A stretch of 64,000 nucleotides of DNA from assembly GCA_938075305.1 (NCBI GenBank), contig CALJGV010000002.1:1-64000 (forward strand). The letters are read 5' to 3'. The stretch comes from an uncultured bacterium (GTDB taxonomy: Bacteria; Planctomycetota; UBA1135; GCA-002686595). The number at the start of each line of letters is the position of its first letter. The stretch's first letter is position 1. The notes below the pieces were generated by a model that had not been told where the DNA came from, searched no databases, and was given only the letters and a program-made list of their open reading frames with translations. Made by a program: the position numbers and the translations under genes. This document shows positions 1 through 9,366 of this stretch, in pieces.

Positions 1-168
1 GCAAGGCCTGCTTCACACAGATGATACTTGCTTTTGGTTGATAACATACTCATCATTGGAGAACTCGAGCTCGACGTCCACCAAGTACCGCTGCTTTAGC
101 ACCCGATGCTCTTCGAGTCACCCTTGCCACCCGCGCCGGCCCCGGCCGCCGTTGTCGTCAGGCTCCGA

Positions 169-1392
169 TCAGAGGCCGGACTTGCCCTTCTTGGGCGCGG
201 GGATCAGCGGGACGGCGCGGACCGAGCCACGCTTGCCGCCGGCCGGCTGGGCCGCCGGCTTCTCCTCGCCGTAGTGGCCACGCTCGAAGTCCGTGACACC
301 CATCTCCACGAGGAGCGTATCCACGGCGCGGTCCATTGCTTCACCGCGGACCCCCTGATAGCGGATCTTGCCCTCGGCATCGAGGACGTAGATCGTGGGC
401 CATCCGGTGACGCCCCACTGGCTGGCGATCGGGCCGCCGGTGGAGCCACCGTCGAAGAAGCTACGCCACGTCACGCCCATCTCGGGCCGACGCTCTCTGT
501 AACGCTTCTCGTTGTCGCTGTTGATTCCAACGAGAGCAAAGGGCTGATCCTCCAGACGCTTCACGAGCGTCTTTTCGTGCGGGATCATCGCAACGCACGG
601 GCCTCACCAGAAGCCCCAGAAGTCCAGGACGGTGACCTTGCCCTTGAAGTCGGAGAGCTTCATGTCGTTGCCGTCGATGTCCTTACCGACGATCTCCGGG
701 GCCGTCATGCCGAGCTGCAGGCGCTCGACCTTGAACACCTGCCCGTTCGCCCGCTGACCGTACTTGGTCTCGGGGTAGGCCGCGGCGACCGCCCGATAGC
801 GATCGAGAGCGGGCTTGCGCTCCTCGAGGGTCCCTCGGCGGTCGTCTACAAGGCTCGCCCGGTTGTAGGCGGCCTCGGCTGCGACGTCCTTGCTGGAAGC
901 CAGCTGCCCGATCATGACCAGCAGCGCGTCCGTGGTCTCCTGGGCCATGGCCTGGCCACGGCTGCGCACCATGACGGCGCGGGGGAGCTTCTCGTGGGGC
1001 GCGCTGGCGTCCGTGAGGAGCGTCATGATCCGGCGGGTGAAGTCCGACTCCTGCTGGACCGTCGGGACCGCGTCGCCCGGCACGTAGTGCTCGACGCACC
1101 ACATCTGCGCCCGGGTCGACCCCTGGGCGGCGGCCTCGTTGAAGCGGGGCCAGAAGTCTGGCTCCACCTGCGGGAGGCGCTCGGGCCGCGGCGCATTGGG
1201 GTCCTTCTCGTAAGCCGCACGCCAGGCATTCGAGCGAGCCATGAGCTCCTCGCGCCAGTCGGCGTAGGCGTCGTCGTACTCCTCTTCGAGCGCGATCACG
1301 GACTGCAGGAGCGCCTGGGCGTCCTGGTCCTGCGCCTGTAGAGGTGCCATGAGAGCCATCAGGCTCGTCGCGGCAATTAAGCTGGTCTTCAT
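169..1392 (-). CDS. Secreted TlpA-like thioredoxin, candidate selenoprotein (in-frame UGA)
   Basis: Two open frames on the minus strand, 1392-607 and 603-169, lie in the same phase and are separated by a single TGA at 604-606. Read through, they make one protein of about 407 residues. It has a signal peptide (starting MKTSLIAATS), a helical region to about residue 220, and a TlpA/AhpC-type thioredoxin domain from about 225. The TGA is codon 263 and falls exactly on the first cysteine of the redox motif, giving W-U-G-P-C with Cys266; the cis-proline motif GWPT has Pro332. Neither half is a complete thioredoxin fold alone. The ATG at 1392 has a GGAGGAA ribosome site 8 bases upstream. Thioredoxin-like selenoproteins are a known bacterial class, and Sec at this position is my inference. 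The alternatives are a sequencing error of a Cys codon or a pseudogene. Periplasmic or outer-membrane-side disulfide or peroxide chemistry is likely. No sel genes lie in the window. Confidence 0.8.
554..599 (-). promoter_or_regulatory. Candidate bacterial SECIS region downstream of the UGA
   Basis: Two hairpins follow the in-frame UGA of the TlpA gene. The first has a 6-bp stem (594-599 with 576-581) and a 12-nt loop, starting 5 nt after the UGA. The second has a perfect 7-bp stem (566-572 with 554-560) and a 5-nt loop CGUGA, with the loop about 39 nt after the UGA. A compact hairpin with G/GU in the apical loop just 3' of UGA is what SelB recognises in bacteria. The second hairpin has that form but sits at or slightly beyond the usual spacing. 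Either may be the real element or chance structure in GC-rich DNA. Confidence 0.4.
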
Positions 1393-1633
1393 TCTGGGTT
1401 CCTCCGCCTTGGCGGCAGTGTCTGAGGTTGGGCCGAGCAGGGCTTGGCCCGCGGCAGCGCCGTCCACGGGCGCCGCCAGCCCACACGGTAGCGCCGAAGG
1501 AGCGATTCCGGGCCCCTTTAGTGCGGCCTCCCGCCACGCCCCAGCGCCCAGGAGCCGTCACAAGGGGACGCCATCGAAGAGGGGCGTTCCAGGGGGTAAG
1601 AAGCACGTCGGAATCGCCTAGGATCTTGCCGCC

Positions 1634-2878
1634 ATGATCGAGGTCGCACCTGCCACCGAGGCCGCCGAAGGCCCCTTCGAGACCCCTTCCGGTCGGCGCC
1701 CGCAGGCGTGGCGCTCTCCCCTCGCCTCCGCGAGCAAGGACGACGCCCGCGTCGAGCGAATCGCCGGGAGGGTCGAGGACGACCAGCGCATCAGCGCCGA
1801 GGACGCCCTCCACCTCCACGACCACGCGGACCTCCTGACCCTCGGGCGGCTCGCAGACATCGTCCGCCGTCGAAAGCACCCCGAGAACCGGGTGACGTAC
1901 ATCGTCGACCGGAACATCAACCCGACGAACGTCTGCCTGACCGACTGCGGGTTCTGCGCCTTCTACCGCTCCCCCGGTGATCCGGAGGCCTATGTCCTCT
2001 CGCGCTCAGAGATCTACGACAAGGTCAGCGAGCTCGCGCGTCTGGGCGGCCGGCAGGTGCTCATGCAAGGCGGGCACCATCCACGCATCCTGTCGGAGTG
2101 GTGGGGTGAGCTCATCAGTGACCTGCGCGAGCGCTTCCCGGACGTGAACAGCCACGCGCTCTCCGCTCCGGAGCTGGACCACTTCGCCCAGTACGAGAAG
2201 CGGCCCATCGAGGAGGTCATCCGTGACCTCAAGGCCGCGGGTCTCGGAAGCGTCCCGGGCGCAGGCGCCGAGATGCTCGTGGAGCGCGTGCGCAAGATCA
2301 TCGCGCCCAAGAAGACCACCACGGACCGCTGGCTCGACGTGCACCGCAAGATCCACGAGGGCGGCCTGCGCTCGAGCGCGACCATGATGTTCGGCCACGT
2401 GGAGACGGCGGCCGAGCGAGTCGAGCACTTCCAGCGTGTCCGCGACCTGCAGGACGAGACCGGCGGCTTCACAGCCTTCATCTCCTGGACCTGCCAGCCC
2501 GATGGCGTCCCCGCGGAAGAGGACTACCCGGAGAAGGCCACGCCGGCCGTCTACCTGCGGGTGCAGGCCCTGAGCCGGATCTTCCTCGACAACGTCGACA
2601 ACATCCAGACCAGCTACGTCACCCAGGGCATGAAGATGGGTCAGATGAGCCTGCAGTTCGGCGCCAACGACTTCGGCGGCACGATGCTGGAGGAGAACGT
2701 CGTCTCCGCGGCTGGCTGCTTCCACCTCTCCTCCGTGCAGACGGTGGAGCACCTGATCCAGTCGGCGGGCTTCACGCCCCGCCAGCGCAACTCCTGGTAC
2801 GGGCTCGTGGACGAGCGCCACGACGGCCCCGTGTTCCCGGCGAATCGTGAAGACGCCGCGCCGGGGGTGCAGGCATGA
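1634..2878 (+). CDS. mqnC: Cyclic dehypoxanthine futalosine synthase MqnC
   Basis: This radical SAM enzyme of the futalosine pathway cyclises dehypoxanthine futalosine on the way to menaquinone. The protein is 414 residues. It carries the radical SAM CX3CX2C motif at Cys101, Cys105 and Cys108, within the family-typical context VDRNINPTNVCLTDCGFCAF, followed by QGGHHP. The N-terminus is about 40 residues longer than usual, so a downstream start is possible, although ATG 1634 is the only clear one. The stop overlaps the start of mqnE by ATGA, indicating translational coupling. The gene diverges from the TlpA gene across about 240 bp that must hold both promoters. Confidence 0.93.
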   Translation: MIEVAPATEAAEGPFETPSGRRPQAWRSPLASASKDDARVERIAGRVEDDQRISAEDALHLHDHADLLTLGRLADIVRRRKHPENRVTYIVDRNINPTNVCLTDCGFCAFYRSPGDPEAYVLSRSEIYDKVSELARLGGRQVLMQGGHHPRILSEWWGELISDLRERFPDVNSHALSAPELDHFAQYEKRPIEEVIRDLKAAGLGSVPGAGAEMLVERVRKIIAPKKTTTDRWLDVHRKIHEGGLRSSATMMFGHVETAAERVEHFQRVRDLQDETGGFTAFISWTCQPDGVPAEEDYPEKATPAVYLRVQALSRIFLDNVDNIQTSYVTQGMKMGQMSLQFGANDFGGTMLEENVVSAAGCFHLSSVQTVEHLIQSAGFTPRQRNSWYGLVDERHDGPVFPANREDAAPGVQA

Positions 2879-4026
2879 GCCACGCGATCCAGAGCCAGGC
2901 CGAGGCCGCTGGCATCGGCGACATCGCGGAGCGCGTGTTCGCGGGCGAGCGCATCTCCCGGGAGGACGGGGTCCGGCTGTATGCCGCCGACCTGCACGCG
3001 GTGGGAGCCCTCGCCAACTGGGTGCGGGAGCGCAAGCACGGCGACCTGACGTACTTCAACGTCAACCAGCACGTCAACTACACGAACGTCTGCAACAAGC
3101 TCTGCCGCTTCTGCGCGTTCCAGCGCCTCCCTGGCCAGGAGGGCGCCTACGTGATGAAGCCGGACGAGGTCGCCGAGAAGATCCGCGCCCAGCTCGACGA
3201 GCCGGTGACCGAGGTGCACATGGTGGCGGGGATCTACCCCAAGCTCCCCTACGAGTACTACCTCGACATCCTGCGCGCCGTGAAGGAGGTCCGACCGGGC
3301 ATCCACATCAAGGCGTTCACCATGATCGAGCTGATGCAGATCGCGCGGCGGGCCAAGAAGCCCCTGGCGGAGGTGCTGCCGGAGCTCGTGGAAGCCGGGC
3401 TCGGCTCGTGCCCCGGCGGCGGCGCCGAGGTCTTCGCGGACCGCGTGCGCGACGAGGGCTACGACAAGAAGAACACGGGTGACGAGTGGATCGACACGGC
3501 GCGCACCGTGCACCAGGCCGGCCTGCACTCCAACTGCACCATGCTCCACGGCCACATCGAGACCGTGGAGGAGCGCGTCGATCACCTGGACCGCCTGCGC
3601 CTCCTTCAGGACGAGACCGGCGGCTTCCAGACCTACATCCCCCTCAGCTTCCACCCAGACAACACCGAGTGGAGCCACCTCCCCGGGCCCACGGCCCTGG
3701 AAGAGCTGCGGGAGATCGCCGTGAGCCGCCTGCTGCTCGACAACATCCCCCACATCAAGGCCTACTGGATCATGCTCTCGATCCCGGTCGCCCAGATGGC
3801 GCTTGCCTACGGGGCGGACGACGTGGACGGCACGGTGGTCGAGGAGAAGATCTACCACGAGGCGGGCGCCACCACTCCCCAGAAGGTCCTGCGCGCCGAG
3901 CTCGTCCAGTGGATCCGCGACGCCGGCCGCATCCCGGTCGAGCGAGACACCATCTACAACGTCCTCTGGAGCGCCGACGAGGCCCTGGCCCCGGTAGGCG
4001 AGACCGCGCCGGTCGCGACGGTCTGA
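2875..4026 (+). CDS. mqnE: Aminofutalosine synthase MqnE
   Basis: This radical SAM enzyme joins the chorismate-derived MqnA product to adenosine to make aminofutalosine, the second step of the futalosine route to menaquinone. The protein is 383 residues, a normal family length. It has the CX3CX2C cluster at Cys73, Cys77 and Cys80 in NVNQHVNYTNVCNKLCRFC and the MVAGIYPKLPYEYY block that separates MqnE from MqnC. It overlaps mqnC by 4 bases, so the two radical SAM steps are co-translated. mqnA lies 19 kb downstream at 23065; mqnB and mqnD were not seen in the window. Confidence 0.94.
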   Translation: MSHAIQSQAEAAGIGDIAERVFAGERISREDGVRLYAADLHAVGALANWVRERKHGDLTYFNVNQHVNYTNVCNKLCRFCAFQRLPGQEGAYVMKPDEVAEKIRAQLDEPVTEVHMVAGIYPKLPYEYYLDILRAVKEVRPGIHIKAFTMIELMQIARRAKKPLAEVLPELVEAGLGSCPGGGAEVFADRVRDEGYDKKNTGDEWIDTARTVHQAGLHSNCTMLHGHIETVEERVDHLDRLRLLQDETGGFQTYIPLSFHPDNTEWSHLPGPTALEELREIAVSRLLLDNIPHIKAYWIMLSIPVAQMALAYGADDVDGTVVEEKIYHEAGATTPQKVLRAELVQWIRDAGRIPVERDTIYNVLWSADEALAPVGETAPVATV

Positions 4027-4063
4027 GAGGCTGGCGCGGGGGAGCGGTCCGTACCATGGGGCC

Positions 4064-5683
4064 ATGTCCTCCCCCATTCGGCTGACCTTGCTCGCTCTGT
4101 TCGCCCCCCTGAGCTCGCTGGCCTCGGCGGCGCAGGACCTCCCGAACGTCGTGATCGTCTACGCGGACGACCTCGGCTACGGGGACCTCTCGGCCTACAA
4201 CCCAGAGGCCGCCTACCAGACGCCGCGGCTGGATCAGATGGCGGCAGAGGGCATCCGGTTCACGGACGCCCACAGCCCCTCGACCATCTGCTCCCCCTCC
4301 CGGGCGGGGCTCTACGCGGGCCAGCTGATCTGCCGGAGGGGTCGCGGGTCGCGGGCCTTCGAGGGGCCGGGCGGCCCCAGCTACCTCGAGCCGGGGATGG
4401 TGTCGATCGCGGACATGGCCCGCTCGGCGGGCTACCGCACCGCGGTGTTCGGCAAGTGGCACGTGGGGCTCACCTGGTTCGATAGCGACGGGAAGCGCCT
4501 GGGCGGCGGCTTCGAGAACTCCCTCAAGATCGATTACGAGAAGAGCACGCCGCTGATCGACGGGCCCAACGCCCGGGGCTTCGACGTGTCCTTCGTGACG
4601 CCCAACTGCCCGACCACCGACCCCCTCTACCTCTACCTCAAGGACGGGATGGTCGTGACGCCCGCCAGCGTCCGCCACAAGCGGGACCGCCTCCCGAACC
4701 CGGGCGGCAAGTGGCGCTGGGACAACGACGAGGGCTGGATGGCGCCGGGGTACCGCTTCGTGGGCGCGGACCAGCTCTTCCTGGAGAAGGCCCTCGCCTT
4801 CATCCAATCCCATCGGGAGGAGCGCCCCGACGAGCCCTTCTTCCTGGTCCTCTCCACCCAGATCTCCCACGCGCCCGTGCTCCCCTCCCCCGAGTTCGCC
4901 GGGACCTCCGGCGCCGGAGCGCGCGGGGACTTCGTGCGGGAGCTCGACCAGATCACCGGCCAGCTCCTCGACGCCCTGGCCGAGCTGGAGATCGACGAGG
5001 ACACCCTCGTGATGTTCAACTCGGACAACGGGCCCGAGACGATCCACACGCGCTGGATGCGCGAGGACCACGAACACGACGCCGCGGGCGGGCTGCGCGG
5101 CATGAAGCGCGACGGCTGGGAGGGCGGGCACCGCGTCCCCTTCATCGCGCGCTGGCCAGGCCACATCCCCGCCGGTCAGGTCTCCCGCCAGCTCACCAAC
5201 ACCACCGACCTCTTCGCGACCGTCGCGTCCATCGCGGGCCAGGAGCTCCCCGCCGAGGTCGCCGTGGACAGCTTCGACATGCTCCCCGCGATGCTCGGCC
5301 TGCAGGACGACGCGGACCCGATCCGGCCCCTCATGATCACCCAGAGCTTCCGTGGCCAATTCCAGCTGCGGGTTGGCCCGTGGAAGTACCTGGACCACGC
5401 GGGCTCGGGCGGTAACAACTACTCGAAGGGCTGGATGAAGGAGTACGCGCTCCCCGAGGGCGAAGGCGAGCCGCCCGTGGGCCAGCTCTATCACCTCGAC
5501 CGGGACCCCGAAGAGGTGACCAACCTCTTCGACGCCGAGCCCGAGAGGCGCGACGAGATGAGGGCGCTCCTCGCCCGCCTGACCTCGAGTGAAGGTGGGC
5601 GAACGGCTCCGGTGGCGCGGCCCCCCATGGGCATGGCGGCCATTCGCGAGGCCGTCCTCGAAGGCGGAGCCTCAGGGCGTTGA
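4064..5683 (+). CDS. Secreted type I sulfatase
   Basis: Arylsulfatase family protein of 539 residues with an N-terminal signal peptide (about residues 1-23). The metal-binding start motif is IVYADDLGYGD. The formylglycine site is C76-S-P-S-R within TICSPSRAGLYAGQ, so the type I sulfatase cysteine that an FGE or anSME would oxidise is present. The later blocks FGKWHVG and FNSDNGPE supply further active-site residues. It is predicted to hydrolyse sulfate esters of polysaccharides outside the cytoplasm; the substrate cannot be read from sequence. It follows mqnE by 37 bp, probably by chance of order, and converges on the FAD oxidoreductase. Confidence 0.92.
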   Translation: MSSPIRLTLLALFAPLSSLASAAQDLPNVVIVYADDLGYGDLSAYNPEAAYQTPRLDQMAAEGIRFTDAHSPSTICSPSRAGLYAGQLICRRGRGSRAFEGPGGPSYLEPGMVSIADMARSAGYRTAVFGKWHVGLTWFDSDGKRLGGGFENSLKIDYEKSTPLIDGPNARGFDVSFVTPNCPTTDPLYLYLKDGMVVTPASVRHKRDRLPNPGGKWRWDNDEGWMAPGYRFVGADQLFLEKALAFIQSHREERPDEPFFLVLSTQISHAPVLPSPEFAGTSGAGARGDFVRELDQITGQLLDALAELEIDEDTLVMFNSDNGPETIHTRWMREDHEHDAAGGLRGMKRDGWEGGHRVPFIARWPGHIPAGQVSRQLTNTTDLFATVASIAGQELPAEVAVDSFDMLPAMLGLQDDADPIRPLMITQSFRGQFQLRVGPWKYLDHAGSGGNNYSKGWMKEYALPEGEGEPPVGQLYHLDRDPEEVTNLFDAEPERRDEMRALLARLTSSEGGRTAPVARPPMGMAAIREAVLEGGASGR

Positions 5684-5713
5684 GGGCCGGTCCCTGCGGA
5701 GCGACCCTGAGCC

Positions 5714-7786
5714 TCAGTCCTTCGCAGGCTCCAGCGCCACGGCGTCGGCGATGACGTAGCCGTCCGTCCCGCGGTTGGAGACCTCCACGACCACCTCGCC
5801 CGGCGCGAACTCCCACTCGCCGAGGACCTCGTAGGCCCCCTGGGCCGGAGCCCGACGCTGATCCAGCTCGAAGCGCCCGAGCACCTCGCCAGCCCGGACC
5901 TCCACCGGGACCGCAGACGCCCGATTACCGCTGGCCGTCCAGGACACTCGCACCTCGTACCTTCCCGCCTCGGGCACGAGGAGCCGGTAGCGCACCGACT
6001 GGGCTCCCTTCAGGTCGTTCCCGTCGTGTCGATAGCCGGGTCCGAACCAGCCCGGCGCCGACTGGCTGGGGGTCTCGAAGCCCGTGCGCTCGGCCGCCTC
6101 CTCGTCCACCACGATGGACCCCAGGCTCTCCAGGGCACGGCCCTTCGGCCCCTGCTTCACCGGCGGAGGGGTGAGCACCTGCCCGTCGGCCAGCAGCCGC
6201 TCCTCGAGCCGCTCCCGGTCCACCGCCTGGACGCTGCTCTTCGACCGGACGGCGTGCATGGCGGCGGTCGCCGCCGACTGGGCGAGGATCATGAACACGG
6301 GCTCCATGCGCATCGAGCCGAAGGCCACGTGGGTCGCGGAGGGGCAGCAGACCACGAGCAGGTTCTCGCACTCGGCGCGGACCGGCGTCAGCGCGTCATA
6401 CCCGATGCGGAACGGCCGCGGGACGCGGACCTGCACGTCCCCCTCGTTGCGCACCTGACCCGAGGCGTCCACGTAGCGGCGCACGTTGTGGGAGTCCATG
6501 GTGTAAGCGGCCAGACCCACGGGCGACGTCGCCACCTCCGCGCTGCGGCAGTGATGCTCGGTCATCACCAGCGCCCCCCTCATGCGTCGCGCCTCGCGGA
6601 CGTAGAGCTGAGGCGAGTATCCGCCCGTCTCCACGAACTCGTCCTTCGCAGGCCCCCACTGCCCGATCTCCGCGCGGATCTCCGCGGGCACCCGGTCGCT
6701 CGAGACCAGCGTCCACAGCAACCCCTCGGTCCAGCGCCGGTGGGCGTTGTAGATCTCCGCCCGCTCCCCGTAGCTGGCCTCGGCCCAGGGCTCGCTGTGG
6801 CCGATCCAGTCGAGGGACACCCCGCGGTTGTTGTTGGTGTCCGTCTTGCGGTTCGGCATCCCGATCGGACTCCATGGCGCGCGGTCCGCGCCCGCCTCGA
6901 AGTCACGCAGCAAGAGCTCGTACCGGGCGGCCTCATACCCCTCGGGCTCGACGATGGGCAGCCGGTTCTCCGGGTCGTCCGTGAAGCAGAGCCGCAGACA
7001 GTACGCCTGCACGTTGCGGTCACCCTCACCGTCCACGCGAGGCCCCTCCAGCCCCACCTCCGGCAGAAGGCCGCTGCCGGGGTCGCCGGGGCGGACCCAG
7101 GGATCGACGCCGGGGGCGAACTGGTGGTAGCGGGCCAGCGCCGTGCGGACCCCCGCCAGCGACTCACCGAACTCTGCCTCCCCCTCGCGCCCCACCGTAT
7201 AGCTGACCCCGGCGAGGGCCATGAGGTCCCCCTCGTAGGTCGCGTCCATGAACACCCGCCCTTCGATCCGGCGCCCCGACTCGGTCTTGATCCACTGGAT
7301 CGAGGGGCCTCCGCTGCCCTCCGCCCTGGCGAGCCCGATCCCGTCCGGTGATCGATCGAGCCGCTCGCCGCGGAGGACGGTGATGCCGTGCTCCTCGATC
7401 AACCCCTCGAAGATCTGCTCGGCCACGTGGGGCTCGAACGCCCACATCACCTCGCCGTCGCTGGCCCGGGCGCCGCCGCGGTAGTCCTCGGAGCGCTCCT
7501 GACGCCAGGCCTCGGGGCGGTCGTAGTGGCGCGACACGCGACGGTAGAACTCGCGCGAGAGCCCACCGACCGCGCCCTTGTGCCCGATGTCGGTGGCGCC
7601 CAGCCCGCCGCTCGAGAGCCCGCCGAGCCGCCCGTCGGGATCGACGAGCACCACCGTGCCCCCCATTCGCTCGACCTGGCAGGCGGCGATCACCCCTGCG
7701 CTCGTCGCCCCGTAGATCACCACGTCGGGCGTCGGGTCCCCCGCGGCGACGGAGCAACCGAGGCAGAGAGCGAGCGTCAGGAGCAT
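5714..7786 (-). CDS. Secreted FAD-dependent oxidoreductase with C-terminal beta-sandwich
   Basis: Protein of 690 residues. The start MLLTLALCLGC has a lipobox-like end, suggesting a lipoprotein or signal peptide. A dinucleotide fold follows at once (VVIYGATSAGVIAA), continuing into a large FAD-dependent oxidoreductase domain of the type found beside sulfatases in Planctomycetes. About residues 590-688 form a separate beta-rich module (YEVRVSWTASGNRAS, YVIADAVALE) resembling the domain at the C-terminus of xanthan lyases and golvesins, which usually binds carbohydrate or surfaces. The substrate is unknown. Its neighbours, a sulfatase and a propeller protein, suggest extracellular glycan processing (inference). 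Confidence 0.85.
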   Translation of the reverse strand: MLLTLALCLGCSVAAGDPTPDVVIYGATSAGVIAACQVERMGGTVVLVDPDGRLGGLSSGGLGATDIGHKGAVGGLSREFYRRVSRHYDRPEAWRQERSEDYRGGARASDGEVMWAFEPHVAEQIFEGLIEEHGITVLRGERLDRSPDGIGLARAEGSGGPSIQWIKTESGRRIEGRVFMDATYEGDLMALAGVSYTVGREGEAEFGESLAGVRTALARYHQFAPGVDPWVRPGDPGSGLLPEVGLEGPRVDGEGDRNVQAYCLRLCFTDDPENRLPIVEPEGYEAARYELLLRDFEAGADRAPWSPIGMPNRKTDTNNNRGVSLDWIGHSEPWAEASYGERAEIYNAHRRWTEGLLWTLVSSDRVPAEIRAEIGQWGPAKDEFVETGGYSPQLYVREARRMRGALVMTEHHCRSAEVATSPVGLAAYTMDSHNVRRYVDASGQVRNEGDVQVRVPRPFRIGYDALTPVRAECENLLVVCCPSATHVAFGSMRMEPVFMILAQSAATAAMHAVRSKSSVQAVDRERLEERLLADGQVLTPPPVKQGPKGRALESLGSIVVDEEAAERTGFETPSQSAPGWFGPGYRHDGNDLKGAQSVRYRLLVPEAGRYEVRVSWTASGNRASAVPVEVRAGEVLGRFELDQRRAPAQGAYEVLGEWEFAPGEVVVEVSNRGTDGYVIADAVALEPAKD

Positions 7787-7822
7787 GGCGTGAAGAGCAG
7801 GGTCGAGGATCTCAGGAGTCGA

Positions 7823-9295
7823 TCAGCGGTTGCGCGGATCCGGGGCGTTGACCGAGCTTGGGACCCGGTGGAAGCGCCACGAGTAGACGTCTCCGTCCCG
7901 CAGGTGAAACCGAAGGCGGACGGCCCGCCCCTCGAGTGCCCCAAGGTCAGCGTCCCCTGCCCACCGCGCAGCGCCATCAATCTCGTTACCGATCAGCTCC
8001 CCGGCCTCGTCTCGGCTGAAGCCTTGGATCGCCTCGCCCTCCGCCCCGACAATCTCCACCCGCAGCCCACCCGCAGCGGAGGTTGCGTAGTTGACCTCGA
8101 GGGCGTTTCCCTCGAAGCGCAGCGGCCTGGTGGTGAGCACTCCCCCCGCGAAGCCCGCGTGGAGGCTCGCGAAGCCATCGAGCCGCAGGGAGTAGCGGTG
8201 CAGCGCCGCCGTCGGCTGCGCGTAGTTCTGGTTGACGTAGAGGGACATCTCAGCCGGACCGGTCTGGACCACGTTCAACGCGGGGTAGTTGGACCGTGAG
8301 ACCCAGTTCTCAAGACCCACCCCCGGACGCAGGAAGGCCTCCCTGTAGGTCCGGTCGTAGGTGAGCCCGCCGCGGGAGGTCAGGAAGACCGCGTCCGAGC
8401 AGTCCCGGAAGTACCCGGGATCGACCCCCAGCCGCTCTGCGCTCGCGGCGTCGAGCACCGCGCGGCCCGGCATGAAGCGGGCGGCGATCGCGACGTAGAC
8501 CTGGGGAGCGCGGAAGTACGGGTGGGTCTGGTTGGTGTAGATGTGCTCGAGGCCCTCCCCCGTGAAGGTCATGGGCCGCGACTCCGTCCAGTTCAGGAAG
8601 TCCGTCGAGGTCGCTCGGCTCACCGAGCGGAAGCCGGTGTAGTCCTCGCCCGTCCAGGTTCGCATGTAGCAGACGTAGCAGCCCTCCGCCTCCGACCAGA
8701 ACGCCACGTTCTGGGAGTCGAACATCCCGTCCGTCATGAGCGGCGCCTGCCGCACGCGCTCCCACCGGACCCCGTCCCCCGAACTCCACCCCACGAGGCC
8801 CGAGGCCTCGACGCCGCTGAGCGCCTTGAAGCGCTCCCCCGCAGGGACACCGGTCCGGGTGTCCAGGAACGGGCTGAAGTTGTGGGAGAACGGCGGGTCC
8901 CCGGCGAGCACGACGTTGTTGTCCCGATTCCCGTCCACCTCGAAGAGGTCGAGCGACGGCCGGCGCCACTTGACGCCGTCGTCACTCACCGCGACGCATG
9001 TCCGCTCGAGGTCCGAACCGTCGGCCCCCGACTCCCCGAGCCCGCGGTAGTAGAGGAGGAAGCCGCCCTCGTGGGCGATCACCGTCGAGTAGGCGCAGAA
9101 GCGTCCTTCCCACGGCGCGTCGAACTCGAACACCGGGCCCTCGTCCCTTGGCGCCGCGAGCCTGAGCTCGCAGCCCTCGGTGGATTCGACCAGGTGCCGG
9201 TCCACGAAGAGCTGGCGGTCCTGACCGATCGCGACGACCTCGCCCTGGGTGACCTGAAGGCTCGCCGCGGCGAGGAGGAGACTCTCGAGGATCAT
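7823..9295 (-). CDS. Secreted five-bladed-propeller-like protein (glycoside hydrolase 32/43 type fold)
   Basis: Protein of 490 residues with a short hydrophobic leader (MILESLLLAAASLQ). The block RQLFVDRHLVE, followed by repeated W/Y-rich strands (STVIAHEGGFLLYYRG, VSDDGVKWRRP, FLNWTESRPM), is typical of a large planctomycete family related to GH32/GH43 beta-propellers. The catalytic residues of a true hydrolase cannot be assigned with confidence. The C-terminal 100 residues look like a beta-sandwich. It lies 36 bp upstream of the FAD oxidoreductase on the same strand, probably as an operon, which supports a role in extracellular carbohydrate handling. Confidence 0.7.
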   Translation of the reverse strand: MILESLLLAAASLQVTQGEVVAIGQDRQLFVDRHLVESTEGCELRLAAPRDEGPVFEFDAPWEGRFCAYSTVIAHEGGFLLYYRGLGESGADGSDLERTCVAVSDDGVKWRRPSLDLFEVDGNRDNNVVLAGDPPFSHNFSPFLDTRTGVPAGERFKALSGVEASGLVGWSSGDGVRWERVRQAPLMTDGMFDSQNVAFWSEAEGCYVCYMRTWTGEDYTGFRSVSRATSTDFLNWTESRPMTFTGEGLEHIYTNQTHPYFRAPQVYVAIAARFMPGRAVLDAASAERLGVDPGYFRDCSDAVFLTSRGGLTYDRTYREAFLRPGVGLENWVSRSNYPALNVVQTGPAEMSLYVNQNYAQPTAALHRYSLRLDGFASLHAGFAGGVLTTRPLRFEGNALEVNYATSAAGGLRVEIVGAEGEAIQGFSRDEAGELIGNEIDGAARWAGDADLGALEGRAVRLRFHLRDGDVYSWRFHRVPSSVNAPDPRNR

Positions 9296-9366
9296 GGTTG
9301 GAGTCTACCCACACGCGGTGGCGGACTTCACCGCCTCAGGGGAGCGGAGGCCCCGGCGCTGCCCCC

